From: an uncultured Planctomycetales bacterium
GTDB taxonomy: Bacteria; Planctomycetota; Planctomycetia; Isosphaerales; Isosphaeraceae
Length of the DNA stretch: 56,712 bases
Direction: 5' to 3'
Assembly: GCA_903926465.1 (NCBI GenBank)
Contig: CAIYJE010000191.1
Coordinates: 1 to 56,712 of the forward strand
Part shown: positions 7,371 through 15,459 of the stretch, piece by piece
Layout of the letters: each line of letters starts with the position of its first letter
Position numbering within the stretch: the stretch's first letter is position 1
Notes under the pieces: model-generated
Seen by the model: the letters and a program-made list of their open reading frames with translations, nothing else
Told to the model about the DNA's origin: nothing
Databases searched by the model: none
Program-made: the position numbers and the translations under genes

Positions 7371-8246
7371 ATGGTGCTCTCCGAATATCGATCGCTGGTG
7401 GCGTTCGACCTTGAGACCACCGGCCTGCGTGCCGAGACGCATCGGATTGTTGAGGTTGGAGCGGTTCGGTTTGACCAGACCGGCCACGAAGTGAGTATTT
7501 TCCAGAGCCTGGTCAACCCCGGTTGCCCAGTTCCGGAACCTGCGCGGGCCATCCACGGCCTGGGCGATGAGGAACTCCGCCTCGCCCCCTCGGCGTGCCA
7601 AGTTCTGGCTTCGTTCCTGGAATGGCTCGGCCCCCCTCAGCACGTGCTCTTGATGGCCCACAATGCCTGCTTCGACGCCGGCTTTCTGGCCTGGGAACTG
7701 GCCCGTGCGGGCCTGGCTGAGCCCGGCCATCAGGTCATCGACACGCTGCCGCTGGCTCGCCGATATTTACCCAAGGTGCCAAACCATCGCCTGGGAACTC
7801 TGGCGGAACAGTTCGGTTTTGATTGCCAGCAAACCCATCGCGCGGTGGCCGACAGCCGGCGTGTGATGCAACTCTGGCTTTACCTCACACAAAAGTGCGT
7901 GGCTGAAAATACGGAAGCCCGGCTGGAGGAAAACCTGGTCCGGCTCCGGCTGCCATCACCCGGCAGTTCGTTTGAACCTGGCTTGCCCGTTGGCTGCGAG
8001 TGGGTGCAGACGGCCATTGAGGGCGGAGCCATGGTGCGCTTGATTTATGAAGGAGGATCCAAGGGGGACGAACCCCGAGAAATCACTCCTATCAAGTGGA
8101 CCCGCCGCGGCGGAATTGTTTACCTGACCGCCCTCTGCCACCTGGACGGAATTGAAAAAGAGTTCCGGCTTGAGCGGATCCGCGGAGCCAAACTGATTGC
8201 AGCCGCCAGTGTTCAGGACACGGGGTACACTCAAGACGTGAGATGA
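7371..8246 (+). CDS. DnaQ-like 3'-5' exonuclease fused to a WYL-like domain
   Basis: A 291-residue protein. Residues 1 to about 180 are a DEDDh exonuclease of the DnaQ/PolC-epsilon type: DLETTG (Exo I), HNACFDAGFL (Exo II) and HRAVADSRR (Exo III), with all four acidic residues and the histidine present. Residues from about 213 to 285 have the pattern of a WYL domain (AIEGGAMVRLIYEGG, then EITPIKWTRRGGIVYLTALC and EFRLERIRGAKL), a nucleic-acid- or ligand-sensing fold best known in defence regulators. The exonuclease call is firm; the WYL call rests on pattern only. It stands alone after the rpmB terminator and could be a repair nuclease controlled by ligand binding. Confidence 0.82.
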   Translation: MVLSEYRSLVAFDLETTGLRAETHRIVEVGAVRFDQTGHEVSIFQSLVNPGCPVPEPARAIHGLGDEELRLAPSACQVLASFLEWLGPPQHVLLMAHNACFDAGFLAWELARAGLAEPGHQVIDTLPLARRYLPKVPNHRLGTLAEQFGFDCQQTHRAVADSRRVMQLWLYLTQKCVAENTEARLEENLVRLRLPSPGSSFEPGLPVGCEWVQTAIEGGAMVRLIYEGGSKGDEPREITPIKWTRRGGIVYLTALCHLDGIEKEFRLERIRGAKLIAAASVQDTGYTQDVR

Positions 8247-8403
8247 ATAGAATCATGTTGCGGGTGGATTTTTGACTTTTTTTAGACGTTGGCCATCGCC
8301 CATCGGCTAATGCCTTGCCGTCGCAGGGCGAATGACGATAGATTTAACTGCTTATCTCGGCCCGACCCACCTGGGCCGATTCCGAACACGGGAGTCTTTG
8401 GGA

Positions 8404-8976
8404 ATGTCATCTGCGATCGCTGTACTTCTGATTAGCCTGGGTGCCTTCGTGCGTTTCTTGCCGCACCCCCACAACGCGGTCGCCATCGGGGCACTGGCAA
8501 TTTATGCCGGAGCACGCCTGCCAAAGTCCTGGGCACTCGTGGTTCCGATTGCCGCACTCTTCATTTCCGATGCCGCCAAGGTCTATGGCACAGCGTACGC
8601 AGACACCCTGTTTGCACCCGCGAGCCTGCTCCGGTATGCCATCGTAGGCGGAATTGCTCTGGCCAGCGCTTATGGCCCACGCAAAGTCTCGGTCATGGGC
8701 CGTGGTTTGCAGGGAGCCGGTGCGGCTCTGATCTTCTTCCTCGCCTCAAATTTCCTGGTCTGGGCGTTCCCTTACGGACTTCCTGGCGAGCCCGGCGTTT
8801 ATCCGCACACCGTCGCCGGCCTGTTTGAGTGCTACACGATGGGCCTTCCGTTCTTCCGAAATTCGCTGGTCGCGGAAGTGATGGGTGTTGGGGTTCTGTT
8901 CCTGGTCGACGAACTCGCCCACGCTCTGGCAGTTCGCAAGACCCGGTTCTCCGACAACAACTCCCTCGCCTCCTGA
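8404..8976 (+). CDS. DUF6580-like integral membrane protein
   Basis: A 190-residue, very hydrophobic protein with about five membrane segments, starting MSSAIAVLLISLGAFVRFLPHPHN. The N-terminal RFLPHPHNAVAIGALAIYAGA and the later LASNFLVWAF and GVYPHTVAGLFECYTMGLPFF resemble the DUF6580 family, which is distantly similar to substrate-binding (S) components of ECF transporters. An in-frame ATG at 8332 would add 24 residues without family resemblance. A vitamin or cofactor uptake role is conceivable but not shown. Its stop lies 32 bp before mfnB. Confidence 0.65.
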   Translation: MSSAIAVLLISLGAFVRFLPHPHNAVAIGALAIYAGARLPKSWALVVPIAALFISDAAKVYGTAYADTLFAPASLLRYAIVGGIALASAYGPRKVSVMGRGLQGAGAALIFFLASNFLVWAFPYGLPGEPGVYPHTVAGLFECYTMGLPFFRNSLVAEVMGVGVLFLVDELAHALAVRKTRFSDNNSLAS

Positions 8977-9008
8977 ATCTGACCTCTCTACTTGACCAGG
9001 ATCTCGCC

Positions 9009-9707
9009 GTGGCCGGCTTGCTTGTAAGTGTTCGTTCGGTGCATGAGGCGCTGGCGGCTTACCAAGCCGGCGCCCAGGTAATTGATGTCAAAGAGCCGGC
9101 ACGGGGCCCGCTGGGCCGGGCCGACAACCTCGTGGTTCGGGCCGTGCGAGATTCCTTGCCAGACGCTGTTCCAGTCAGCCTGGCACTTGGTGAACTGAAA
9201 GAGGCGGACATTACCCCCCCTCCGCCCAATTCCCTCTGGCCTGGCATCCATTGGAGAAAGATTGGGTTCTCAGGCCTTGGGCAGGAACCCCACTGGGCAA
9301 CACGGTGGACTGGCTTGCGAGCCGCATGGAACACAGAGCCGCGCTGGATTGGTGTGATTTACGCGGACTGGCAAGCGGCCGAAAGCCCTCATCCCGATGA
9401 AATCGTAGACGCTGCGATTGCAGCGGGCTGTGCGGGTTTGCTGGTAGATACCTGGACCAAGGGCCAGCCCTCTCCGCTGGTGAAAGATCCCGCCGGGTGG
9501 TTGGGTCGGCTCAATCGAGCCCGTCAGGCGGGCCTGCTGATTGTTCTAGCCGGCAGCCTCGATGAACGGGCATTTCAGGAACTCGCCTTCCTTCAGCCCA
9601 ACTTCTTTGCCGTGCGTGGGGCGGCGTGCCGGTTGGGTGAGCGGGGCTCAGATATTGATCCCGAGCGTGTGCGATCACTGGCTGCGGCAGCCTCGGGCCT
9701 CCAATGA
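9009..9707 (+). CDS. mfnB: (5-formylfuran-3-yl)methyl phosphate synthase (DUF556)
   Basis: A 232-residue TIM-barrel enzyme. Family members condense two glyceraldehyde-3-phosphate molecules to 4-(hydroxymethyl)-2-furancarboxaldehyde phosphate, the furan precursor of methanofuran. The N-terminus GLLVSVRSVHEALAAYQAGA, followed by IDVKEPARGPLG, is the family hallmark, with the catalytic-type Lys in VKEP; LVDTWTKGQPSPL carries a second conserved Lys. Length fits the archaeal proteins (about 235). The start is a GTG at 9009, 6 nt after AGGAT. Planctomycetes use tetrahydromethanopterin/methanofuran-like cofactors for C1 transfer, which explains the gene. No other C1 genes are in the window. Confidence 0.88.
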   Translation: MAGLLVSVRSVHEALAAYQAGAQVIDVKEPARGPLGRADNLVVRAVRDSLPDAVPVSLALGELKEADITPPPPNSLWPGIHWRKIGFSGLGQEPHWATRWTGLRAAWNTEPRWIGVIYADWQAAESPHPDEIVDAAIAAGCAGLLVDTWTKGQPSPLVKDPAGWLGRLNRARQAGLLIVLAGSLDERAFQELAFLQPNFFAVRGAACRLGERGSDIDPERVRSLAAAASGLQ

Positions 9708-9735
9708 CCTCGGCCCACTCGACGCTTCGAACCGC

Positions 9736-11235
9736 TCAGTCCAGCGGATTTTTCTCAGACTTCTGATCAACGGCGGCTCGCATCTCCTTATCGATGCGGC
9801 GGTGCTGGCTCGTAATCAATGTGTTGAGCAAAAACGGTAGCCCCAGCGCAGGAATGAGTGCGGCAATCTGGGCGTAGGATCGCCCCTCCTCGGACGGCAT
9901 CGCCGAGATGGCAGCCAAGCCAGTCCATGGAGAAATACCCGCAAGAATCGGGGGAAGCATGGGATAACTACTTCCCAGGCCTGTGGCCTCAACAATCCCC
10001 CACAAGATTCCAGGAACGACCCAGAGCAAGAAAATGGACATCGCCATCAGGGAACCAGCTCGGCCGGGCGACCGGAGCCGGAAATACTGAAACCCCAGTC
10101 CAAACACCGCGACGGTCAAAACGGCAATAGGTACGCTCAGAGTTGAGGCCCCCAGCCCCCCAACTCCTGAGATCGTATTCCTCAGAAATGCCCGGCCCAC
10201 AGTACCCGCGATCAGGATGACGGTGCAGATCAGACCCAGAATCACCCGTCCCAGGGCCAGATCATCCCAGAACGGTAGATGCCGCCGTCCTTGCCGGCCT
10301 GCTCGACGCACCCCACGGCCGTACTCACCGGCCCGAGGCGAAATCGAAAGTGAACCGATCAAACCCGCCAGCACCAGAAGGTAGACGAACGGGATGAATG
10401 TATCACGATACCCCCAGAAGTAACCCAGAAGTGAGACGGCGGCCGTGGTCACAAAGCCGAGCGATTCCAACTTTGAGAGGGCCGGTATCCGTTCCGACCG
10501 GAACTTTCGGACCGAGGCAATGAGCGCGAAAAATGTGAGCGGTACCGTGAAAAGGGCCAGTCCGAGCGCCCAGGGAACCTCAAAGCCAAAATATTGGATG
10601 TCCCAGGCCTCGTAAGCAGGATCCATGCCTCTGAAGCCACGTGAAAGGAATGGAATAACCAGTCCGAACAGGTACAGGCCCGCAATTACCACCACCACCT
10701 GAATCCCGGTCCAGGACTTGCTGGCTTTGGCAGACGTGAGTGCGCTGAGCATGCCCACGGCTTGCAGCAACCAGCTCAGAAGTAGCACCGCAATGAGACC
10801 CTGGAACCAGTCAACCAGGGGAACATTCTTCATGGGCTGAACCCAGGCCGCCATCACCAGCAGCGTGACCGGCAGCGTGAGCAAGAACAGCACGTATTCC
10901 CGGATCGGAGCACCCAGAAAAAAACCGAGTGTGACCGACCGAGGTTCCTCCGGGCTGATCCGGTGAAAATCGAGGATTCCAGACTCGCGGGCCGATCCCA
11001 CCGAGGAGACCACCTGATTGGTGCCCATCAGCCCCAGGAGAACCCCCTGCACGATCCAGTTCGAGTATCCGAGCCACTCACTGGGAAACGTGCCGGCCGC
11101 AATATCCCAGAACACCGCCATGCCGGTAACCGCCCCCAGCACCACGATCGACTGCACCAACATAGGCCTTCGTAACCGAGTCCGGATATGTTTGATCAGC
11201 AGCGGATTATCAAGCCAGGCCAGTAAATTCCGCAT
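9736..11235 (-). CDS. ABC transporter permease, multi-spanning
   Basis: A 499-residue membrane protein with roughly ten to twelve hydrophobic segments, starting MRNLLAWLDNPLLIKHIRTRLRRP. It belongs with ABC-2-like permeases of planctomycetes rather than a well-named family. The ATG at 11235 shares its A with the TGA of the upstream ATPase gene (TGATG), so the two are translationally coupled and almost certainly form one transporter. The substrate is unknown. The C-terminus ends with a charged tail (HRRIDKEMRAAVDQKSEKN). It converges on mfnB with only 28 bp between the genes. Confidence 0.8.
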   Translation of the reverse strand: MRNLLAWLDNPLLIKHIRTRLRRPMLVQSIVVLGAVTGMAVFWDIAAGTFPSEWLGYSNWIVQGVLLGLMGTNQVVSSVGSARESGILDFHRISPEEPRSVTLGFFLGAPIREYVLFLLTLPVTLLVMAAWVQPMKNVPLVDWFQGLIAVLLLSWLLQAVGMLSALTSAKASKSWTGIQVVVVIAGLYLFGLVIPFLSRGFRGMDPAYEAWDIQYFGFEVPWALGLALFTVPLTFFALIASVRKFRSERIPALSKLESLGFVTTAAVSLLGYFWGYRDTFIPFVYLLVLAGLIGSLSISPRAGEYGRGVRRAGRQGRRHLPFWDDLALGRVILGLICTVILIAGTVGRAFLRNTISGVGGLGASTLSVPIAVLTVAVFGLGFQYFRLRSPGRAGSLMAMSIFLLWVVPGILWGIVEATGLGSSYPMLPPILAGISPWTGLAAISAMPSEEGRSYAQIAALIPALGLPFLLNTLITSQHRRIDKEMRAAVDQKSEKNPLD

Positions 11236-12161
11236 CAAGAAAGCTCCCGCGCACCAATCTTGAGGAACAGTTCTTCCAGCCCCTCTTGCATCGGAGCAAA
11301 TGAACGGACCCGGATTCCAGCGCCAACCAGTCTGGCCAGAAGATCGGCCGCATCGTCCTGGGTGCCGTCAAACCGGGCCTTGACCCGACCCTCACTCAGG
11401 CGCACTTCCTGAATCAAGGGTTCCTGCTCCAGCCGTTTCATCAGGTCGTCATCGGACCCCACCACCTGAATGGCCAGCGTTAGCCCACCCATCACCCGCT
11501 GTCGCAAAGCATCAATACTGCCAGACGCCACCAGTCGCCCCCGCTCCATCACGGCCACCGACGTGCAAAACTCGGTCATTTCCGACAAGATGTGCGACGA
11601 CACCAGTACCGACTTCCCGCTGGCCGAAAGCCCCCGGATCACGTTCTTGAGGTCGATCCGACCCTGTGGATCTACCCCACTGGCCGGTTCGTCCAGGATG
11701 AGCACCTGAGGATCAGGCAACAGCGTCTTCGCCAGCATCAATCGCTGACGCATGCCACGAGAAAGGGTGGCAATTGGCGCCTCTCGCTTGCCAGTCAGAC
11801 CAACCTGGTCCAGACGCTCGGCAATCACTTCCGGCCGTCGCTCGCGCGTCAAACCGTAGCTGGCTGCGAACAAATCCAGAAACTCCCAGCACAGCAGGTC
11901 GTCGTACATCGGTGGCGCATCAGGCATGAAGCCAACCGACCGACACGCCTGGCGCGGGTGCTCACGCATATCGACCCCGGCCATCTCAATCTCGCCATAG
12001 GTCGGTTCAAGCAGGCCCGTCAGTGCCCGCATCGTACTCGTTTTGCCCGCGCCGTTGGGGCCAATCAGGCCACACACTTCACCAGGCTGTACCTCAAACG
12101 ACACGTCGCTCACCGCGCACACGTTGTCGTAATCAATCCGCAAATCTCGCACCCGGATCAT
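11235..12161 (-). CDS. ABC transporter ATP-binding protein
   Basis: A 308-residue ATPase with Walker A GPNGAGKTS (about residue 35), the signature LSRGMRQRLMLAKTL, Walker B VLILDEPASGVDP and the switch histidine in SSHILSEM. The sequence is of the CcmA/NodI/drug-exporter type, with a C-terminal domain of about 80 residues after the ATPase core. It energises the permease whose start overlaps its stop. The upstream AGGT and ATG at 12161 give a normal start. Export of a lipid, peptide or drug would be typical; nothing here identifies the cargo. Confidence 0.9.
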   Translation of the reverse strand: MIRVRDLRIDYDNVCAVSDVSFEVQPGEVCGLIGPNGAGKTSTMRALTGLLEPTYGEIEMAGVDMREHPRQACRSVGFMPDAPPMYDDLLCWEFLDLFAASYGLTRERRPEVIAERLDQVGLTGKREAPIATLSRGMRQRLMLAKTLLPDPQVLILDEPASGVDPQGRIDLKNVIRGLSASGKSVLVSSHILSEMTEFCTSVAVMERGRLVASGSIDALRQRVMGGLTLAIQVVGSDDDLMKRLEQEPLIQEVRLSEGRVKARFDGTQDDAADLLARLVGAGIRVRSFAPMQEGLEELFLKIGARELS

Positions 12162-12394
12162 GGCTGACCTGCTTTGTTCACCAGGAGAGTCGTGGTTTGG
12201 ATTCGCTCCTTGAACGGCAACGTCAGACTCAGAGTATCATGAATTGTCCCGGAACTCTGCCAGATACCCGGCGGGTTTTCATGAAAGCGTCTTGGACAAA
12301 ATGGATTATGTTCTGCGGCCAGATCCTCATGCTCCGCCTGCTCGGTTCGATCCTGGTTGATGGAATTCAGGCTCAAAAACACCATTAGCGGCGT

Positions 12395-12820
12395 TTGGAA
12401 ACCTCCTACGGTGGGCCCGCCGGGGTAGAGATGGTTCAGAATCCGGATCAGGTCGAAGTGTATCGCCTGGCATCTATGACCCGCGCCAAGAGTTCGGAAT
12501 ACTGGGACAATCTGAAGGCGCATCAGACTTTCAATGGGCCGGTCACGCTCTCAAATTGCGAGCGGGAGAAGGTTTCTCTCGTGCTGAGTACCGAGGCAAA
12601 TCTAGAATACGACATGCTCCCAGGATGTTGGCCCAGTTACGAGATCCGATTTCGGTTCATGAAAAACCGGGACCACCTCGTTGCGGGGCCCGTTCTTGAG
12701 TCATCGGATCTTGCATTGCAAATCCTTTGTGCCTTCGCGGCCAATTTGGGTTCTTTCAAAGACTTTATGTTAATCTCGGAGAATGAAAGGGCGGTTCCTC
12801 TTGGCGGAGGAGGGTTGTGA
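12395..12820 (+). CDS. Conserved hypothetical, probably exported; N-terminus interrupted by a stop
   Basis: A 141-residue open frame starting at a TTG with no good ribosome site, containing YGGPAGVEMVQNPDQVEVYRL and DMLPGCWPSYEIRFRF. I recall similar hypotheticals in planctomycetes but no function. Directly upstream, in the same frame, ATG 12281 starts MKASWTKWIMFCGQILMLRL, a plausible signal peptide, which ends at a TAG at 12386-12388. Two codons later this frame begins. So the gene may really span 12281-12820 with one in-frame amber codon, or be a recent pseudogene. Its stop overlaps the next start (TGATG), suggesting an operon with the DUF5678-like and protease genes. Confidence 0.5.
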   Translation: METSYGGPAGVEMVQNPDQVEVYRLASMTRAKSSEYWDNLKAHQTFNGPVTLSNCEREKVSLVLSTEANLEYDMLPGCWPSYEIRFRFMKNRDHLVAGPVLESSDLALQILCAFAANLGSFKDFMLISENERAVPLGGGGL

Positions 12821-13065
12821 TGTCAAGCGATTCTAAGGCAGTAGCTGCTGCGGCAAGACCGATTTTTGAACAGATTAAACCAAACCTGCTCCCTGGTTAT
12901 GAGAATTATTTTGTCTCGATAGAACCGGAGTCGCGGGATTTTTTTCTCGGCACAACACTTACGGAAGCCATCGAACGGGCACGGCTCAGGTATCCACACC
13001 GATTGGTTCATACGTTCCGATTAGGACATGCGGCGACGATTCATTTCGGCATGCAAACGCGATGA
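12820..13065 (+). CDS. DUF5678-like small protein
   Basis: An 81-residue protein whose centre (LLPGYENYFVSIEPESRDFFLGTTLTEAIERARLRYP) follows the DUF5678 pattern: a tryptophan/tyrosine-plus-valine start, a short charged turn and an amphipathic helix, then a final strand (HTFRLGH). Such proteins are commonly encoded directly before retropepsin-like proteases, as here, where its TGA overlaps the next ATG (ATGA). GGAGG lies upstream of ATG 12820. A role as partner or antitoxin-like regulator of the protease is a guess from gene order. Confidence 0.6.
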   Translation: MSSDSKAVAAAARPIFEQIKPNLLPGYENYFVSIEPESRDFFLGTTLTEAIERARLRYPHRLVHTFRLGHAATIHFGMQTR

Positions 13066-13445
13066 AGGGCCGCGTTGATGAGTCGGGACGTGCGATTATC
13101 GAAGTGACGATTGCCGCCAGTACCGATGGCCCCTGCCACGTAATCGAGACCTGGATTGATACGGGGTTTACCGGGGACTTGGTAGTACCACGAAACATCG
13201 TGGATCGACTCGCGTTGCGACAAACCGGAACGATCGATGGGATTCTGGCGGACGGGACCCAAGTCTTACTTGAAACATATCACTGCGAGATTCAATGGTT
13301 CGGAAAATGTCGAAGCCTTGAAGTGATCGCAAATGATGGCGAGATGCCTCTGCTTGGTATCGGAATGCTGTTGGCGAAAGAACTTCGGATTGATTACACC
13401 AACCTGACTTTGTCTTTAACGCCTTCGCCTCGGAATGAGACCTGA
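13062..13445 (+). CDS. Clan AA (retropepsin-like) aspartic protease
   Basis: A 127-residue protein with the single catalytic motif WIDTGFTGDLVVPR (Asp33-Thr34-Gly35) and the C-terminal hydrophobic-Gly block LLGIGML, the two landmarks of bacterial retropepsin-like proteases. Such enzymes act as homodimers because each chain has one Asp. There is no signal peptide, so it should act in the cytoplasm. The start overlaps the stop of the preceding DUF5678-like gene by 4 bp. The substrate is unknown. Confidence 0.8.
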   Translation: MKGRVDESGRAIIEVTIAASTDGPCHVIETWIDTGFTGDLVVPRNIVDRLALRQTGTIDGILADGTQVLLETYHCEIQWFGKCRSLEVIANDGEMPLLGIGMLLAKELRIDYTNLTLSLTPSPRNET

Positions 13446-13515
13446 TTGAACAGACGCACAGTCACCCCACCTCCGTTCGCAGTTCCGTTTGATGGGGCGA
13501 TTGAGTGGGCCCTGT

Positions 13516-13836
13516 TTACCAAGGACGGACCACGCCAGTGGCGGAAAGCCCCGAGTCGTCCGGGGCTTCCAGCTTGAATCGCAGGCCAGGTTCCACGGGT
13601 ACCGGTAGGTCGAGCCCAAGTTGCAGACAGGTGCATTTACGCTCGTCAAACGTGCCCAGCGGAAACCGCTTCAAGACCCGGGCAGAAACCAGCGCCGTTC
13701 GCACGGTCACTCGCCAGGTTGAACCCAGGGTACAGCGATCCAGAAACGCCTCAACTTGCTGGTCATCATCAACCGCAACCAAGGCGTTAATCCGATCGAC
13801 TTCACGCGCATCCAGCGTAGGTCGGGTGGCCGGCAT
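13516..13836 (-). CDS. Hypothetical protein, possible small beta-barrel
   Basis: A 106-residue protein with a strong ribosome site (GAGGAG, 6 nt before ATG 13836). The N-terminal half is helical and charged (ATRPTLDAREVDRINALVAV). The C-terminal half has a beta-rich PVEPGLRFKLEAPDDSGLSATGVVRPW that faintly recalls the end of an elongation-factor-Tu-type barrel. I do not recognise a family. It lies between the aspartic protease (convergent) and a 402-residue hypothetical on the same strand. Confidence 0.55.
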   Translation of the reverse strand: MPATRPTLDAREVDRINALVAVDDDQQVEAFLDRCTLGSTWRVTVRTALVSARVLKRFPLGTFDERKCTCLQLGLDLPVPVEPGLRFKLEAPDDSGLSATGVVRPW

Positions 13837-13899
13837 GGACGACTCCTCGCATCAAACCAGGACCGGATCCAGGGAATAAACAAGGATTCTGCGATGGGA

Positions 13900-15108
13900 T
13901 CAGGAAGCCGGGCGCTGCAAAAGCGCAGCGGCAAAGGTCACCAGGTCGCCCCGGGCACGGGCTTCCGTTTCAAGCCGATCTAGCTTGCCGGCCCGCGCAC
14001 ACAGCGTTGCCAGGCCTGGGCAAGCCAGCATCGCGTCGGGGATGCCGGGCAGCTGCACGGCAGCAACCTCGATGGCGTCATCCACCCGGTTCAACCGAAG
14101 CAACAACCGGATCAAAACCTGTGCGGGGACGATCTCCGGCTGACCCTCAAGATCAGGCTGCGGCAACTTGGCACGGAAATGGGCGATTCCCGCCTCAACT
14201 TCGCGCCCCAGCAGTGCCTTCAGGTATGCCGCATGATCCTCGTAAACCTGGTCAAACGGTGGGGCATCGTCATACCGCAGTCGGGGCGAAAGTCTTCGGC
14301 CATACTCGCACAGCTCAAGCGCCTTGGTGAGGTCGTCGCGATCGGTCAGCAACGGGCTCATCCGCACCACCGAGGCCAGGTGCGAGACATCAATATGGTA
14401 GGCCTCTTCCGCGAACAATTCCTCACGCCCAGAAATTAGCGCGGGTATGGGCAGCCCTGGGGCCAGCTTGGTGTGCCCGAGCCGACCCAGTTCGCTCCGC
14501 AAATTTTCGGTCAGGTGGGTATGCAGAGTCCGCACCAACTGGGCGGCACACGCAGCGCGCACCTCCTCACTGGCGGGCAAGCTCTCAAACGAGGAGATGG
14601 CCGAACAGGTACCGTAATGTTGCAGCACCAGCTCAAAACCACGCCTGGGATTGGCTCCGCCGTGCAGCGCCACTTCAATGAGTGAGCCAATCGCGGGATC
14701 ACCTGCCTCTGGATGGAAGGCATCCAGGGCCGTTGCAACTGGCCCTGGCTCGCTGATCGCCCGAAAGTACGGCCAAGCGTTTGCAATTTCGCCCTGATCC
14801 AGCAGCAACTGCCCCACCTTGCGGAGCGCACCTACGTAGCGTTCTTCGTACTGGGTGCGCTGGGGCTCTGGAAGTAAGGCCAGACTTCCGCTTTCGAGTA
14901 GCGGCAAGCCAAGTTCATGACGGGCCTTCAATAACAGGGCGTCGAGCAGCGGCCGATACTTGCGCTCGGTCTCCAGCCGGTCAATCACGGCGTCTAGAAC
15001 GCCCGCTGGGCCGTTCTCACGCATCGTGGCTTCCAACGCCTCGAACACGGGAGCGTTGAAGGGCGCACCTGTAACTCCAGATTCCGCAGCGGCAGTCGAC
15101 GGTTCCAT
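13900..15108 (-). CDS. Conserved hypothetical, helical repeat (TPR-like) protein
   Basis: A 402-residue cytosolic protein made almost entirely of predicted helices (AGVLDAVIDRLETERKYRPL, LRKVGQLLLDQGEIANAWPYF, LLLRLNRVDDAIEVAAVQ, LATLCARAGKLDRLETEARA). The paired-helix periodicity resembles tetratricopeptide or similar solenoid repeats used for protein binding. I know no function. No signal peptide or membrane segment is visible. Start ATG 15108 has a GGGGAT upstream. It is divergent from hemE. Confidence 0.7.
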   Translation of the reverse strand: MEPSTAAAESGVTGAPFNAPVFEALEATMRENGPAGVLDAVIDRLETERKYRPLLDALLLKARHELGLPLLESGSLALLPEPQRTQYEERYVGALRKVGQLLLDQGEIANAWPYFRAISEPGPVATALDAFHPEAGDPAIGSLIEVALHGGANPRRGFELVLQHYGTCSAISSFESLPASEEVRAACAAQLVRTLHTHLTENLRSELGRLGHTKLAPGLPIPALISGREELFAEEAYHIDVSHLASVVRMSPLLTDRDDLTKALELCEYGRRLSPRLRYDDAPPFDQVYEDHAAYLKALLGREVEAGIAHFRAKLPQPDLEGQPEIVPAQVLIRLLLRLNRVDDAIEVAAVQLPGIPDAMLACPGLATLCARAGKLDRLETEARARGDLVTFAAALLQRPAS

Positions 15109-15459
15109 AACAATCCCCAGCAGAACCAGTTTTCAAGAAGGCCCAGTTCCAGAGCACGCAAATGCCGACCTGGGACCCTCACTCAGCAGGCGTTCAATCA
15201 GTCTTGAATGATTGTACGCAACTTCCCCCACCGGAAAACCATGGCACTGCCATTTGCTGGCTCTGCCGATCGATTTCGGCCACCAAATCTGCTCAGACTA
15301 GGCCCAGGAAGTTTCCAGTGGCTAAGATGCATGCTGCTAGCCCCAAACTTTTCAGCAAATCCGGCGCAGGTTCAAACCCGAACTGGCCCCGCTGCCGTTC
15401 GGCATCCGACCTGATTTGCTCCTGTTTCTCAATCCACAGCGCGACGAGACTTCCTGCGA
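15109..15459. other. Intergenic region between divergent genes
   Basis: No gene is recognisable in these 351 bp. It should hold the promoters for the 13900-15108 gene (minus) and hemE (plus). On the minus strand a TACAAT sequence at about 15213-15218 could be a -10 box, but no good -35 accompanies it. A short imperfect dyad (CAATCA...TGATTG, about 15196-15215) overlaps it. Confidence 0.3.

Noticed and set aside
8829-9008. 60-codon upstream extension of mfnB
   Set aside because: It runs inside the DUF6580-like gene in another frame and lacks family resemblance. The GTG at 9009 has a spaced AGGAT.
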